64,000 nt of DNA from Nitrosospira sp. Nsp11 (GCF_900142705.1 NZ_FRBV01000001.1:558001-622000), one strand, 5' to 3'. Counted from the first letter of the stretch, positions 1 through 11,398 are shown. Notes: generated by a model from the letters alone, not told the origin. Program-made: numbers and translations.

Positions 1-287
1 TTACTTGAGACGAGGGAAAGGTCCCGGATCACAAGGCCGGCGGCATATACGCGATCGATACAGCCGGATTCTGCGTCCTCCGGATTAGTACCTGTATTGC
101 CGATGTGTGGATAAGTCAACGTAATGATTTGCCGGCAATAGGAAGGATCAGTAAGTATTTCCTGATAGCCGGTCATGGAAGTGTTGAATACGACTTCGCC
201 CGTACTGACGCCTTCGAGGCCGATAGATGTGCCGCGGAAAACTGTGCCGTCGGCGAGTGCGAGAACGGCATACGGGCGTTGTGACAC
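1..287 (-). CDS. carA: carbamoyl-phosphate synthase small subunit, N-terminal part (cut by window edge)
   Basis: This is the first 95 codons or so of the glutaminase subunit of carbamoyl-phosphate synthase, which releases ammonia from glutamine for pyrimidine and arginine synthesis. Translation of the minus strand from a GTG at 287 gives [19 protein letters not shown], then the family signatures [14 protein letters not shown] and [11 protein letters not shown], and reads off the edge at [10 protein letters not shown]. The GTG start is chosen because AGGAG lies seven bases upstream and there is no earlier in-frame ATG. It follows dapB on the same strand after about 160 bases, the usual betaproteobacterial order. 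The glutaminase catalytic domain is outside the window. Identification is firm. Confidence 0.93.
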   Translation of the reverse strand, partial: MSQRPYAVLALADGTVFRGTSIGLEGVSTGEVVFNTSMTGYQEILTDPSYCRQIITLTYPHIGNTGTNPEDAESGCIDRVYAAGLVIRDLSLVSS

Positions 288-317
288 GGGAGACTCCTGC
301 GAACGAGACAAGACATG

Positions 318-349
318 AAAATGGGACAAGCTTCCCATTGTCCCATTTT
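318..349 (-). terminator. A-stem-T hairpin between dapB and carA
   Basis: A perfect inverted repeat, AAAATGGGACAA (318-329) and TTGTCCCATTTT (338-349), separated by eight bases. The stem is flanked by AAAA and TTTT on either side, the form of a short bidirectional intrinsic terminator. Since it lies after dapB and 31 bases before the carA start, it could end part of the dapB transcript or attenuate carA. The function is inferred from shape only. Confidence 0.5.
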
Positions 350-447
350 ATAAGTGCGAGATTATACTTCGAAAAGCTGCCTGCTTCAATGAAACCCCGG
401 CAGTAACCCCCGATCGCGGAGGTGTGAACGGCATACCTGATACATGA

Positions 448-1263
448 TTACTCGCGCAATCCCAGCACGTCCTGCATATCGAACAATCCGCTTTGCCTAT
501 CGGCAAGAAATCGCGCAGCACGCAGCGCTCCCTCGGCGAAAGTTGCGCGACTGCCAGCCTTGTGTGAAATCTCGATGCGCTCGCCTGTCCCTGCAAACAT
601 CACGATGTGATCACCGACGATGTCTCCGCCGCGCACAGTGGCAAAACCAATGGTGCCGGGCGCGCGTTCTCCGGTATTGCCTTCGCGTGCGTAAATTGCG
701 ATTTCGGAGAGCTCTTTGCCGAGCGCTCCCGCGATCACCTCGCCCATCTGCAACGCAGTGCCGGACGGTGCATCAACCTTGTGCCGGTGGTGCGCCTCAA
801 TAATTTCTATGTCGTAACCCGTGTTCACGTTTAATGCCTTGGCCGCCATTTCCAGCAATTTGAAGGTAACGTTCACACCCACGCTCATATTGGGAGCAAA
901 TACCATTGATATGTCTTTTGATGCAGCCTTGAGCTCTTCTTTTTGTTGGGTCGAAAAACCGGTTGTGCCGATTACCATTTTCACCCCTGCCGCACGGCAC
1001 GCCGCCAGATGCGCGAGCGTTCCTTCAGGCCGGGTGAAATCAATCAGTACATCGGTTGCCCGCAACCCGGAAGCAACATCATCGGTAATATTAACGCCGC
1101 ACGGCGCACCCGCCAATTCCCCCGCATCCCTTCCGAGAAATGGGCTACCGGTACGCTCCAGTGCAGCGCTCAATTGCATGTCCGGGGCTTGGGCGATAGC
1201 CTCGAGCAAAGCGCGCCCCATCCGGCCCGAGCTTCCAGCGATGGCAATATTCAATGTCGTCAT
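448..1263 (-). CDS. dapB: 4-hydroxy-tetrahydrodipicolinate reductase
   Basis: DapB reduces 4-hydroxy-tetrahydrodipicolinate with NAD(P)H in the diaminopimelate/lysine pathway in the cytoplasm. The 271-residue product has the usual length. An N-terminal Rossmann nucleotide site, GSSGRMG, lies at residues 10-16, and the catalytic and substrate-binding segment [15 protein letters not shown] is at about 156-170, with the catalytic His at 158 and Lys at 162. The ATG is at 1263. It sits between bamE upstream and carA downstream on the same strand, as in many Betaproteobacteria. A repeat-like segment lies between this gene and bamE, so the two may not share one transcript. Confidence 0.97.
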   Translation of the reverse strand: MTTLNIAIAGSSGRMGRALLEAIAQAPDMQLSAALERTGSPFLGRDAGELAGAPCGVNITDDVASGLRATDVLIDFTRPEGTLAHLAACRAAGVKMVIGTTGFSTQQKEELKAASKDISMVFAPNMSVGVNVTFKLLEMAAKALNVNTGYDIEIIEAHHRHKVDAPSGTALQMGEVIAGALGKELSEIAIYAREGNTGERAPGTIGFATVRGGDIVGDHIVMFAGTGERIEISHKAGSRATFAEGALRAARFLADRQSGLFDMQDVLGLRE

Positions 1264-1264
1264 T

Positions 1265-1397
1265 TATCCTAAATCCGCCCTTGTAGCGAGCGCGCCCCGG
1301 AAGGTGAAGCTCATGGAGCATGAGAAATCTTTTTTAGTTATAGCGCTTAATTGAAAAGAGCTGAAAAATGAGTGGTCAGCTGCCGGATTCAGGTTTA
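1265..1397. repeat. small element with imperfect terminal inverted repeats
   Basis: The 133-bp segment starts TATCCTAAATCCG (1265-1277) and ends CGGATTCAGGTTTA (1384-1397); these ends are imperfect inverted repeats. Its right end, 1367-1395, matches 25 of 29 bases (all differences transitions) with the right end of the better-preserved element between coxB and coxA (23665-23693). I infer a degenerate or internally deleted copy of the same non-coding repeat family, placed just upstream of the dapB start codon. The interior shows no gene. Confidence 0.5.
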
Positions 1398-1434
1398 TCC
1401 AAGCAATATCTTTTTCGGATCGCCCAAGGTGATC

Positions 1435-2160
1435 CTATTCTTTCTGCAGGTCTGCTTCCTTATTGCCCAAATCCGCCGATGGAGATGGCACCAGCTTGGG
1501 GCCGCGTTTTTCCGGCTCCGGCAAACCTGAAGCCTCACTCACATATGGAATTCCACTTGAGGCAGCCATACTGGCGGCAGCCGGCGTTTCGCGCTGGGCG
1601 GCGATATCGCTGGAAGCTGGAACACCGGATACTTCTTTATTGGAAGCGGGAATATCGGTCACGGCATGAGTCTCGGGGTAAGAAAGGCCTTCCTCTCTAC
1701 TCGACGCAGGGATATCGGCGGGTATTTGATCAGCGCCCTCTTTCTTGGTAATTTGAGTGCTGCTTTCGTCCTTTACCATGGGCCTGGTTGACTCACCCGG
1801 CATGGAAGGCTCGACTGACGGCGGCTGAACAAAAGCAAGCGAAGGCGTAAAAGTGCCATTCGTGCGCACCAGTTTATCGCCTTCAAAAAAAACTGCCAGA
1901 TGTCTTTGCTCGACCAGCTTGCCCTTCTGCTCAAGGCGATATACATAATCCCAGCGGTTTTCATGGAAAGCGTCACTAATCATGGGGGAACCCAGCGCGA
2001 AGCGTACCTGCGACCGAGTCATGCCGGGCTTTAGTTTGTTCACCATTTCCTGGGTAATGACATTACCCTGCTGGATTTCGATTTTGTAGAGCAAGGATGG
2101 AATAGACGAACATCCGGCGAGCAATAGCAAACCGACCAACGTGAGTATTCTTGCGCGCAT
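1435..2160 (-). CDS. bamE: outer membrane assembly lipoprotein BamE (OmlA) with long C-terminal extension
   Basis: BamE is a small lipoprotein of the BAM complex that inserts beta-barrel proteins into the outer membrane. The start is placed at the ATG at 2160, because it gives a clean lipoprotein signal, [17 protein letters not shown], with the lipobox Cys at residue 17; an earlier in-frame start would add seven residues. The SmpA/OmlA domain follows (for example [18 protein letters not shown], then HENRWDYVY). Family members are usually 110-180 residues; here about 241, the extra 100 being a low-complexity Ser/Pro/Ala/Glu-rich tail after about residue 110. It is divergent from fur, the classic arrangement. 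The tail is unexplained. Confidence 0.92.
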   Translation of the reverse strand: MRARILTLVGLLLLAGCSSIPSLLYKIEIQQGNVITQEMVNKLKPGMTRSQVRFALGSPMISDAFHENRWDYVYRLEQKGKLVEQRHLAVFFEGDKLVRTNGTFTPSLAFVQPPSVEPSMPGESTRPMVKDESSTQITKKEGADQIPADIPASSREEGLSYPETHAVTDIPASNKEVSGVPASSDIAAQRETPAAASMAASSGIPYVSEASGLPEPEKRGPKLVPSPSADLGNKEADLQKE

Positions 2161-2174
2161 CGCGACGACGTAGG

Positions 2175-2203
2175 TTTCCAAAGCGAACTCAACGTTATAT
2201 GAT
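2175..2203 (+). promoter_or_regulatory. candidate promoter of fur
   Basis: TTTCCA (2175-2180) and TATGAT (2198-2203) are separated by 17 bases in the bamE-fur intergenic region, a plausible sigma-70 promoter placing transcription start about 25 bases before the fur ATG. The -35 is weak (four of six to consensus), so this is a prediction. Confidence 0.4.
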
Positions 2204-2234
2204 ACAGCAAATAACCTTACGGATGAATATAGCT

Positions 2235-2690
2235 ATGAGCAAGCCAAACAATCTCAAAACCATGGGCTTGAAGGCCACGCTGCCCCGCCTTAGAATACTC
2301 AGCTTGTTTGAAAGCAGCGCGGTACGCCATCTCTCGGCCGAGGATGTTTACAGAACCCTCATCGGAGAAGGGGAGGACATCGGCCTTGCCACCGTATACC
2401 GGGTGTTGACCCAATTCGAGCAGGCAGGATTGCTCGAACGCCACCACTTCGAAGGCGGCAAGGCAGTGTTTGAACTTGCCAGCGACAGTCACCACGACCA
2501 TCTGGTTTGCCTGCAATGCGGCAGAGTGGAAGAATTTTACGACGCTGAAATCGAGAAGCGTCAAATTAAAATTGCCAAAGATCGAGGCTTTGCCATACAT
2601 GAACACTCGCTTTCACTTTACGCGGATTGTATTAAACATGCTTGTCCCTATCGAAAAACCGACGAAAAGGGCGGGAACGTGAAAAGCTGA
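2235..2690 (+). CDS. fur: ferric uptake regulator
   Basis: Fur is a dimeric metal-dependent repressor of iron-uptake genes. From the ATG at 2235 the product is 151 residues, the family length; it opens [20 protein letters not shown], the typical Fur N-terminus. A winged helix occupies about 1-85 ([20 protein letters not shown]). The dimerisation domain has the His-rich metal site [14 protein letters not shown] with the zinc CxxC at 92 and 95, and a second Cys pair near the end (DCIKHAC). Upstream in-frame starts exist, including an ATG at 2223, but would add residues not seen in the family. It is divergent from bamE. Assignment to Fur rather than Zur is by sequence style and locus. Confidence 0.95.
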   Translation: MSKPNNLKTMGLKATLPRLRILSLFESSAVRHLSAEDVYRTLIGEGEDIGLATVYRVLTQFEQAGLLERHHFEGGKAVFELASDSHHDHLVCLQCGRVEEFYDAEIEKRQIKIAKDRGFAIHEHSLSLYADCIKHACPYRKTDEKGGNVKS

Positions 2691-3010
2691 GCTTAATTTT
2701 TTTCTGAAGCGTGCAGATTCAGGCTATAGTTATGCACTTGAATGCTCCGGATATCGATTCTTTAACCCGGAAAACGCTTAGATTCGGCTTGCACCATTTA
2801 CGGTCCGCCGAATTTACCGTGCTCCTCGTTCTCAACTGATTGGGGCAATCTGTTCGATAAATCGACTTCCCGGGCATACGCGGCTATCAACCTGCCATGT
2901 CCCCGCTGACCCCTTATCAAAGCAGTTGACCAAAGACCACCTAAACATTACTGTTCAGCTTTTATTCATATATTTTTTGCTGTCACTCAACATTGGAAAT
3001 TCAAGGAAGC
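2691..3010 (+). promoter_or_regulatory. leader region of the ilvBHC genes with candidate promoter
   Basis: No convincing gene lies in these 320 bases. TTGACC (2926-2931) and TACTGT (2949-2954), 17 bases apart, form the best promoter candidate, about 55 bases before the ilvB start. I looked for a branched-chain-rich leader peptide followed by a terminator, as in enteric ilv attenuators, and did not find a clear one. Confidence 0.4.
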
Positions 3011-4714
3011 ATGAGCACGGAATTGACGGGCGCTGAGATTGCAGTGCGTTGCTTGCAAAAGGAAGGGGTAGACTATATTTTTGGTTACCCTGGCGGCGCC
3101 GTGCTGTTCATTTATGACGAATTGTTCAAGCAGGACAAGGTCAAGCACGTGCTGGTGCGGCACGAGCAAGCGGCGGTGCATGCAGCGGATGGCTACGCTC
3201 GCTCCAGTAATAAGGTAGGGGTGGCGCTGGTGACATCCGGACCCGGCGTGACGAACGCCGTAACCGGTATCGCCACCGCCTATATGGACTCGATTCCCCT
3301 GGTCATCATCAGCGGGCAAGTGCCAACCCATGCTATCGGATTGGATGCATTTCAGGAAGTGGATACCGTAGGCATCACACGTCCCTGCGTTAAACATAAT
3401 TTTCTGGTTAAAGATATCACTGAACTGGCTGCCACTATCAAAAAGGCGTTCTATATTGCTTCCACCGGCCGCCCGGGGCCGGTGCTGGTGGATATTCCAA
3501 AGGATGTGAGCCAGCAGAAAACAGAATTTGATTATCCCGCGAGTGTCACCATGCGCTCCTACAACCCGGTCACCAGGGGGCACGCCGGACAAATCAGGAA
3601 AGCGGTACAGCTGATACTGGAAGCCAAGCGTCCGATGATCTACGCGGGCGGCGGCGTCATCCTGAGCGACGCGGCGGCGCAACTGACCGATCTGGTACGA
3701 ATGCTTGGGTTCCCATGCACCAACACACTGATGGGATTGGGCGGTTATCCGGCAACCGACAAGCAGTTTGTCGGCATGCTGGGCATGCACGGCACCTACG
3801 AAGCCAACATGGCGATGCAGCATTGCGACGTATTGGTGGCGGTGGGCGCCCGCTTTGATGATCGAGTCATAGGCAACCCCAAGCATTTTTCCAATGAAGA
3901 CCGAAAAATAATACACATAGATATCGATCCTTCCTCCATTTCAAAACGGGTGAAGGTGGATATTCCCATTGTCGGCAACGTCTCCGATGTCCTGGACGAG
4001 CTGATAAAATTAATCAGGGCGCGCAAGGAAAAGCCCGATCGGGTTGCTCTTGATGCGTGGTGGACGCAGATTGATTTATGGCGCGCACGCGATTGCCTCA
4101 AGTATGACCGCGCAAGCTCGATTATCAAGCCGCAGATGGTGGTGGAAAAGCTATACGAGGTGACCGGAGGTAACGCATTCATTACTTCGGATGTCGGCCA
4201 GCATCAAATGTGGGCAGCCCAGTTCTATAAGTTCGACCTGCCGAGGCGGTGGATCAATTCCGGCGGTTTGGGCACCATGGGTTTTGGTCTTCCGGCAGCG
4301 ATGGGCGTGCAGTTTGCCAATCCGGGGGAAATGGTGGCTTGTGTCACTGGCGAGGCCAGCATCCAGATGTGTATTCAGGAACTGTCCACCTGCAAGCAGT
4401 ACAACCTGCCGTTGAAGATCATTAATTTGAACAACCGTTACATGGGGATGGTGCGGCAGTGGCAACAATTTTTCCATGGGAATCGTTATGCTGAATCCTA
4501 TATGGATGCGCTGCCCAATTTCGTCAAACTGGCGGAGAGCTACGGCCATGTAGGCATGCAGATCGACCAACCCGGTGACGTGGAAAGCGCGTTGCAAGAG
4601 GCCTTCAAACTCAAGGACCGGTTGGTATTCATGGATTTCATAACGGACCAGACCGAGAACGTTTTCCCCATGGTGCCCGGTGGAAAAGGTCTCTCCGAGA
4701 TGATTCTGGTATAA
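3011..4714 (+). CDS. ilvB: acetolactate synthase large (catalytic) subunit
   Basis: The enzyme condenses two pyruvates, or pyruvate and 2-oxobutyrate, using thiamine diphosphate (TPP), in valine, leucine and isoleucine synthesis. The start is the ATG at 3011 with AAGGA just upstream; a TTG at 2993 is in frame but lacks support. The 567-residue protein has the N-terminal TPP domain with catalytic Glu52 in RHEQAAVHAADGYARS, the central FAD/linking domain, and a C-terminal TPP domain. There the metal-binding motif reads GEASIQMCIQELST followed by INLNNRYMGMVRQW; the usual GDGS is GEAS, keeping an acidic residue. ilvH follows after three bases. Valine feedback would act through IlvH. Confidence 0.97.
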   Translation: MSTELTGAEIAVRCLQKEGVDYIFGYPGGAVLFIYDELFKQDKVKHVLVRHEQAAVHAADGYARSSNKVGVALVTSGPGVTNAVTGIATAYMDSIPLVIISGQVPTHAIGLDAFQEVDTVGITRPCVKHNFLVKDITELAATIKKAFYIASTGRPGPVLVDIPKDVSQQKTEFDYPASVTMRSYNPVTRGHAGQIRKAVQLILEAKRPMIYAGGGVILSDAAAQLTDLVRMLGFPCTNTLMGLGGYPATDKQFVGMLGMHGTYEANMAMQHCDVLVAVGARFDDRVIGNPKHFSNEDRKIIHIDIDPSSISKRVKVDIPIVGNVSDVLDELIKLIRARKEKPDRVALDAWWTQIDLWRARDCLKYDRASSIIKPQMVVEKLYEVTGGNAFITSDVGQHQMWAAQFYKFDLPRRWINSGGLGTMGFGLPAAMGVQFANPGEMVACVTGEASIQMCIQELSTCKQYNLPLKIINLNNRYMGMVRQWQQFFHGNRYAESYMDALPNFVKLAESYGHVGMQIDQPGDVESALQEAFKLKDRLVFMDFITDQTENVFPMVPGGKGLSEMILV

Positions 4715-4717
4715 ACA

Positions 4718-6305
<1,588 letters not shown>

Positions 6306-6342
6306 GGAACGAAGAAACAACGGGTAGATCAATACGGATTTT

Positions 6343-6387
6343 TGACAGCTTCCGCTTTGCTTGAGGCTTGCAAAGCGGAAGCTGTCA
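6343..6387. repeat. 18-bp perfect inverted repeat after ilvC
   Basis: TGACAGCTTCCGCTTTGC (6343-6360) and its exact reverse complement (6370-6387) are separated by nine bases. A transcript would form a very stable stem. It could end the ilv transcript, but no T-run follows on either strand, so it is not a standard intrinsic terminator. It may instead be an RNA-stabilising stem or part of a dispersed repeat. Confidence 0.7.
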
Positions 6388-6572
6388 GTAAAGCGGCTGT
6401 CGCCTAGCTGTCGAATTCGGGGGAAACTCATGAAAAGCTGCCGGATTGGTTGTAATGCGGATAGCCGGGCGCTTAACGTTGGGAATCTCCCGATTTCGGG
6501 TCCCGCGCAGCGACTGTTTACCAAAGGCTCATAAGCGCCTAACATGCATCAGTCTCCTATGGGATTGCACAC

Positions 6573-7346
6573 ATGATGCATGATCCTCATTCACGCCTCA
6601 TACTCAAATCCAAACTGCGCCGTCGCGGCATTTATTTACTGCCCAACCTGTTTACCACTGCGGCCTTGTTTGCGGGATTTTATGCCATCGTGCAGGCGAT
6701 GAACGGCCGTTTTGAACATTCCGCGGTCTCCATTTTCATTGCAATGGTGCTGGATGGGCTGGACGGGCGGGTAGCCCGGTTGACTCATACTCAAAGTGAA
6801 TTTGGAGCGGAGTACGACAGCCTGTCCGACATGGTGTCATTCGGCGCTGCACCCGCGCTGGTCATATACGAATGGGCCTTGAAAGGCATGGGCAAACTGG
6901 GATGGATTGCAGCATTTATTTATTGCGTCTGTGCCGCGCTTCGCCTGGCGCGTTTCAATACTAACATAGAGGTCGTCGATAAGCGTTTTTTTCAGGGGCT
7001 GCCCAGCCCCGCCGCGGCTGCGCTGATTGCAGGACTGGTCTGGGTAATGCTAGACTTTGGCATAGCGGGTACGGATATCAGATGGCTCGCCTGGTGTATC
7101 ACCCTATTCGCGGGCCTCACAATGGTCAGTAATATCCCCTATTACAGCGGCAAGGAAATCAATTTACGCAAAACCGTGCCATTCGTCACCGTTTTGCTAC
7201 TGGCGCTGTTTTTTTTCGTTTTGATCCCGAGTCATCCACCGGTTGTGCTGTTCTGTCTCTTTTTACTTTATGCCTTGTCGGGCTATGTCATGTGGATGTG
7301 GCGGTTCACCAAGAGAAAAAGAATACCTGATGGGCCGCAACCGTGA
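6573..7346 (+). CDS. pssA: CDP-diacylglycerol--serine O-phosphatidyltransferase
   Basis: PssA makes phosphatidylserine, the precursor of phosphatidylethanolamine, in the inner membrane. The 257-residue polytopic protein carries the complete CDP-alcohol phosphotransferase motif: D61, D64-G65, A68-R69, G78, D82 and D86 (DGLDGRVAR, then GAEYDSLSD). About six to eight hydrophobic segments follow. Two consecutive ATGs occur; the first is used here. In many Betaproteobacteria psd lies between ilvC and pssA; here it is missing from that position. The stop codon overlaps the pgi start. Confidence 0.93.
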   Translation: MMHDPHSRLILKSKLRRRGIYLLPNLFTTAALFAGFYAIVQAMNGRFEHSAVSIFIAMVLDGLDGRVARLTHTQSEFGAEYDSLSDMVSFGAAPALVIYEWALKGMGKLGWIAAFIYCVCAALRLARFNTNIEVVDKRFFQGLPSPAAAALIAGLVWVMLDFGIAGTDIRWLAWCITLFAGLTMVSNIPYYSGKEINLRKTVPFVTVLLLALFFFVLIPSHPPVVLFCLFLLYALSGYVMWMWRFTKRKRIPDGPQP

Positions 7347-8983
7347 TTTCATTCGCGACACCGACTCTGACCGGGCGTCCCGCCTGGAAAGCGCTGGAAG
7401 TGCACTATCAGTCAATCAAAGCCCTGCATCTGCGCCAGCTTTTCGCGAATGATCCTACCCGCGGCGAACGATTTACAGCCGAAGCCGCCGGAATTTATCT
7501 GGACTATTCAAAGAATCGGATAACCGACGAAACGCTCCGGCTACTTGTCCAGCTTGCCGAGGAATGCAACTTGCGTGGTCGCATTGACGCAATGTTCAGG
7601 GGCGATCCAATTAATTTATCCGAGCAGCGTCCCGCATTACATATTGCCCTACGCGCCCCGAAGGGCGAACGAATTTGCGTCAATGACATTGACGTTGTAC
7701 CCGAGGTGCAGGCGGTTCTGGACCGAATGGGCGATTTCGCTGACGGTTTGCGCACTGGGCAATGGCGTGGATATACCGGCAAACGAATTCGCAATATTGT
7801 CAACATCGGCATAGGCGGCTCGGATCTTGGTCCGGTGATGGCCTATGAAGCGCTACGTTATTACAGCTTGCGCGACATGAACTTTCGCTTCATATCCAAC
7901 GTGGACGGCACGGATTTCAAAGAAGCCACGAGGGATATCGATCCCGAAGAAACGTTATTCATCGTCTGCTCGAAGACTTTTACTACGAAAGAAACGCTCG
8001 CGAACGCCAACTCGGCGCGTGAATGGGTTCTGGATAAGGTAAAAGACGTGCGCGCGGTGGCCACGCACTTCGTCGCTGTTTCGACAAACGCGGATGAAGT
8101 GGCCAAGTTCGGTATCGATACGGGCAACATGTTCGGTTTTTGGGATTGGGTAGGTGGCCGCTACTCGATGGATTCTGCAGTCGGCCTCTCGACGATGATC
8201 GCCATCGGGCCCGAGAATTTCCGTGCCATGCTGGCAGGCTTTCACGCCATGGATCAGCACTTCCTCACCACCCCGATCGAGAAAAACTTGCCCGCTCTCA
8301 TGGGGCTGCTTGCCATCTGGTACAACAATTTCTTCCAGGCGCAGACAATTGCTGTGCTGCCGTATGAGCAATACCTCAAGCGGTTCCCGGCTTATCTGCA
8401 GCAACTCGCAATGGAGAGCAACGGCAAGAGCGTTACGCTCGACGGCGCTCGCGTTAACTACCAGACATCGCCCATTGTCTGGGGCGAACCGGGCACTAAT
8501 GGCCAGCATTCTTTCTATCAACTCATACACCAGGGCACCCGCCTGATCCCGTGTGACTTCATTGGTTTTTGCCAGACTTTGCAGCCGCTGGGTAATCATC
8601 ACGACATGCTCATGGCCAATCTGTTCGCACAGACTGAAGCACTGGCATTTGGAAAGACCCCGGACGAAGTGAAAGCGGAGGGGGTCCCGGATTGGTTATG
8701 TCCCCACCGAAGCTTCGAAGGAAACAGTCCAACCAGCACCATCCTTATCGAGCGCCTCACGCCTTACGCGCTGGGCACATTGGTAGCCCTTTATGAACAC
8801 AGTGTTTTTACACAGGGATCGATCTGGAACATAGACTCGTTCGACCAATGGGGCGTCGAATTGGGCAAGGCGTTGGCTAAGCGCATCATGCCGGAACTGG
8901 AGAGTATCAGCGAGTTACCGCTGAAGCATGACAGCTCAACCAATGCACTGATACGACGCTACAACCGGCAAAAACTGAAATAG
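7343..8983 (+). CDS. pgi: glucose-6-phosphate isomerase
   Basis: Pgi interconverts glucose-6-phosphate and fructose-6-phosphate. The 546-residue product aligns along its length with the Escherichia coli type enzyme: [12 protein letters not shown] for phosphate binding, FVSN-type [18 protein letters not shown], the catalytic Glu in MESNGK, the catalytic His in [17 protein letters not shown] and the catalytic Lys in [10 protein letters not shown]. The start is a GTG overlapping the pssA stop (GTGA at 7343-7346), which implies translational coupling to a lipid gene; no later start is better placed, because conserved sequence begins within about 15 residues. Confidence 0.95.
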   Translation: MISFATPTLTGRPAWKALEVHYQSIKALHLRQLFANDPTRGERFTAEAAGIYLDYSKNRITDETLRLLVQLAEECNLRGRIDAMFRGDPINLSEQRPALHIALRAPKGERICVNDIDVVPEVQAVLDRMGDFADGLRTGQWRGYTGKRIRNIVNIGIGGSDLGPVMAYEALRYYSLRDMNFRFISNVDGTDFKEATRDIDPEETLFIVCSKTFTTKETLANANSAREWVLDKVKDVRAVATHFVAVSTNADEVAKFGIDTGNMFGFWDWVGGRYSMDSAVGLSTMIAIGPENFRAMLAGFHAMDQHFLTTPIEKNLPALMGLLAIWYNNFFQAQTIAVLPYEQYLKRFPAYLQQLAMESNGKSVTLDGARVNYQTSPIVWGEPGTNGQHSFYQLIHQGTRLIPCDFIGFCQTLQPLGNHHDMLMANLFAQTEALAFGKTPDEVKAEGVPDWLCPHRSFEGNSPTSTILIERLTPYALGTLVALYEHSVFTQGSIWNIDSFDQWGVELGKALAKRIMPELESISELPLKHDSSTNALIRRYNRQKLK

Positions 8984-9230
8984 TTGCACGTCGCCCGTCG
9001 CGCGACCCTTACCTTGCCCCGTTCTTTATATATGGAATAATATCCGTCTCAAACCTGTTTTTTAATAACTCTGCAATTCAGGGGACTGCAATACTTTCAT
9101 AGAGGATAGCGATACGCCGGGGCCTGCAAACGACAGACACAAGGGCAGACACAAGAGCGGGAGATTAAAAGTTTAAAGGGGCAAATCTTTTTCAGGCAAG
9201 CGTAGTGGCTTGCTCCACTGGAACCATGCC

Positions 9231-11324
9231 ATGACCCAACAAACGCAATCAGACCAGCTTTGTATCAATACGCTTCGCACGCTGTCGATCGACGCGGTGC
9301 AACAGGCAAACTCCGGTCATCCCGGAACACCGATGGGCGCGGCGCCCACAGCATATTGCCTCTGGCAGCGCTTTCTTCGCTACGATCCGAACGATCCCGA
9401 ATGGCTGAATCGCGACCGCTTCGTGCTTTCGGCTGGCCATGCCTCGGCCTTACTCTACAGCCTTCTCTATCTGACCGGTGTAAAAGCGACCAGTCCTCGT
9501 TATGACAAAGCTGACAGGCTGGCTGTGATGCTTGATGACCTTAAGAGCTTCCGGCAGGCGGGAAGCCGCTGCACCGGCCACCCTGAATACGGCTGGACCT
9601 CCGGTGTCGAAACCACTACCGGCCCGCTCGGGCAGGGCGCGGCCACGAGTGTTGGCATGGCGATCGCGCGCCAATGGCTGGCGGCAACCTATAACCGGCC
9701 CGGTTTCCAACTGTTTAACAATAATGTTTATGCACTCTGCAGCGACGGCGACATGATGGAGGGCATAAGCAGCGAGGCCGCGTCCCTCGCGGGGCATCTC
9801 AAGCTGGCGGATCTTTGCTGGATTTATGACGATAACCGGATCACCATCGAGGGATCAACCGATCTCACGTTTTCGGAAGATGTGGCCGCCCGTTTTGCCG
9901 CCTATGGATGGCATGTTGCGCGTGTCGGAGACGCCAACGACCTGGGCCAGCTGTCTCATGCTTATGAGTCATTCCTGAATACATCGGATCGCCCCACGCT
10001 TATTATCGTGCGTAGCCACATTGGCTATGGCGCACCTCATAAGCATGATACAAAGGAAGCGCACGGCGAGGCGCTTGGCGCTGAGGAGGCACGGCTGGCG
10101 AAAGAATTTTACGGCTGCGACCCCAATAAGCAGTTCGATGTACCGGAAGGTGTTCGGGAACATTTTAAAGCACAGTTCGGCGAGCGCGGAACCGCGGCAC
10201 ATGCGGCCTGGAAGCTGCTGCTGGAGGCCTACCGGGCACAATATGCCGATCTGGCCGAACAGATAGATTGCATGCAACGGCGCGGCGTGCCGGTGGGCTG
10301 GGATAGCGCATTACCGACATTTCCGGCGGATGCAAAAGGCATCGCGACGCGTGATTCATCAGGTAAGACGCTGAATGCGATTGCAGAAAAAATGCCGTGG
10401 TTACTAGGCGGTGCGGCAGACCTGGCTCCTTCGACAAAAACGGAACTGAAAGGGAAGGACACGTTCTACGGCAATTTTCAAGCGCCGGGGCAGGACGGAA
10501 AACCGGATAACAGTTATTCAGGACGAAATTTTCATTTCGGACTTCGTGAGCACGCAATGTGCGCTATCGCCAACGGGATGAGCCTATCGAAGCTGCGCCC
10601 CTACGCTGCGAGCTTTCTGATCTTTTCCGATTATGCCCGCGCGGCGATCAGGCTAAGCGCAATGATGGAAATCCCGGTTATCTACATCTGGACTCACGAC
10701 TCGATCAGCCTGGGAGAAGATGGCCCCACGCATCAGCCAATCGAGCAACTTGCGTCTTTACGGGCGATGCCGGGGATGACTGTGTTACGCCCGGCGGATG
10801 CGAATGAAGTCGTCGAGGCATGGCGCGTCATCATGCACTATACAGATCGGCCGGCTTGCCTGATATTGACGCGGCAGGCCATACCCACGCTGGATCGCTC
10901 ACGGTATGCTTCTGCAAGCGGGCTTTCTCGTGGTGCATACATACTGGCCGACGCGGAAAATTGCAAACCTGAAGTGCTGCTGCTGGCTACCGGCAGTGAA
11001 GTCTCGCTGTGTGTTACGGCTTATGAACAACTCAAGTCGGCAGGAATCAAGGCCCGCGTCATCAGCATGCCATCGTGGGAACTATTTGAGAATCAGAGCC
11101 AGGAATATCGTGACAACGTTTTGCCGCCCGAAATTCCGGCGCGTGTTGCAGTTGAAGAAGCTTCCACCTTTGGTTGGGAGCGTTACACCGGTGTAGCGGG
11201 ATGCACTCTCGGCATGCGCAGCTTCGGCTTGTCGGCGCCAGGCAAGGCCGTTGCACAGCACTTTGGATTCGAGCCTGGGCACGTTGTTGCCGCAGCCCGG
11301 GAACAAATTGCACGTCATGCGTAG
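9231..11324 (+). CDS. tkt: transketolase
   Basis: Transketolase moves two-carbon units between sugar phosphates in the pentose phosphate and Calvin cycles, using TPP. The start chosen is the ATG at 9231 (MTQQTQSDQLCINTLRTLS), giving 697 residues; TTG at 9210 would add seven. Seen in order are the N-terminal TPP domain (NSGHPGTPMGAAP, GPLGQGAATSVGMA and the metal motif GDGDMMEGISSEAA), the pyrimidine domain (FHFGLREHAM, THDSISLGEDGPTHQP) and the C-terminal domain (LLATGSEVSL). At about 700 residues it is somewhat longer than the usual 660-670. It opens a sugar-phosphate gene block. Confidence 0.96.
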   Translation: MTQQTQSDQLCINTLRTLSIDAVQQANSGHPGTPMGAAPTAYCLWQRFLRYDPNDPEWLNRDRFVLSAGHASALLYSLLYLTGVKATSPRYDKADRLAVMLDDLKSFRQAGSRCTGHPEYGWTSGVETTTGPLGQGAATSVGMAIARQWLAATYNRPGFQLFNNNVYALCSDGDMMEGISSEAASLAGHLKLADLCWIYDDNRITIEGSTDLTFSEDVAARFAAYGWHVARVGDANDLGQLSHAYESFLNTSDRPTLIIVRSHIGYGAPHKHDTKEAHGEALGAEEARLAKEFYGCDPNKQFDVPEGVREHFKAQFGERGTAAHAAWKLLLEAYRAQYADLAEQIDCMQRRGVPVGWDSALPTFPADAKGIATRDSSGKTLNAIAEKMPWLLGGAADLAPSTKTELKGKDTFYGNFQAPGQDGKPDNSYSGRNFHFGLREHAMCAIANGMSLSKLRPYAASFLIFSDYARAAIRLSAMMEIPVIYIWTHDSISLGEDGPTHQPIEQLASLRAMPGMTVLRPADANEVVEAWRVIMHYTDRPACLILTRQAIPTLDRSRYASASGLSRGAYILADAENCKPEVLLLATGSEVSLCVTAYEQLKSAGIKARVISMPSWELFENQSQEYRDNVLPPEIPARVAVEEASTFGWERYTGVAGCTLGMRSFGLSAPGKAVAQHFGFEPGHVVAAAREQIARHA

Positions 11325-11398
11325 AAGAGTAGTTTCAAGGAAAACTGAATTCCGGTTGACGCTCTTGCGTCGGTTACCGCACGGTGAAGAGAGGCAGC

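Noticed and set aside
2691-3010. A leader-peptide attenuator before ilvB
   Set aside because: No short frame rich in Ile, Leu and Val followed by a terminator could be found.
2987-3916. A 309-codon open frame opposite ilvB
   Set aside because: No family features; ilvB is certain in this span.
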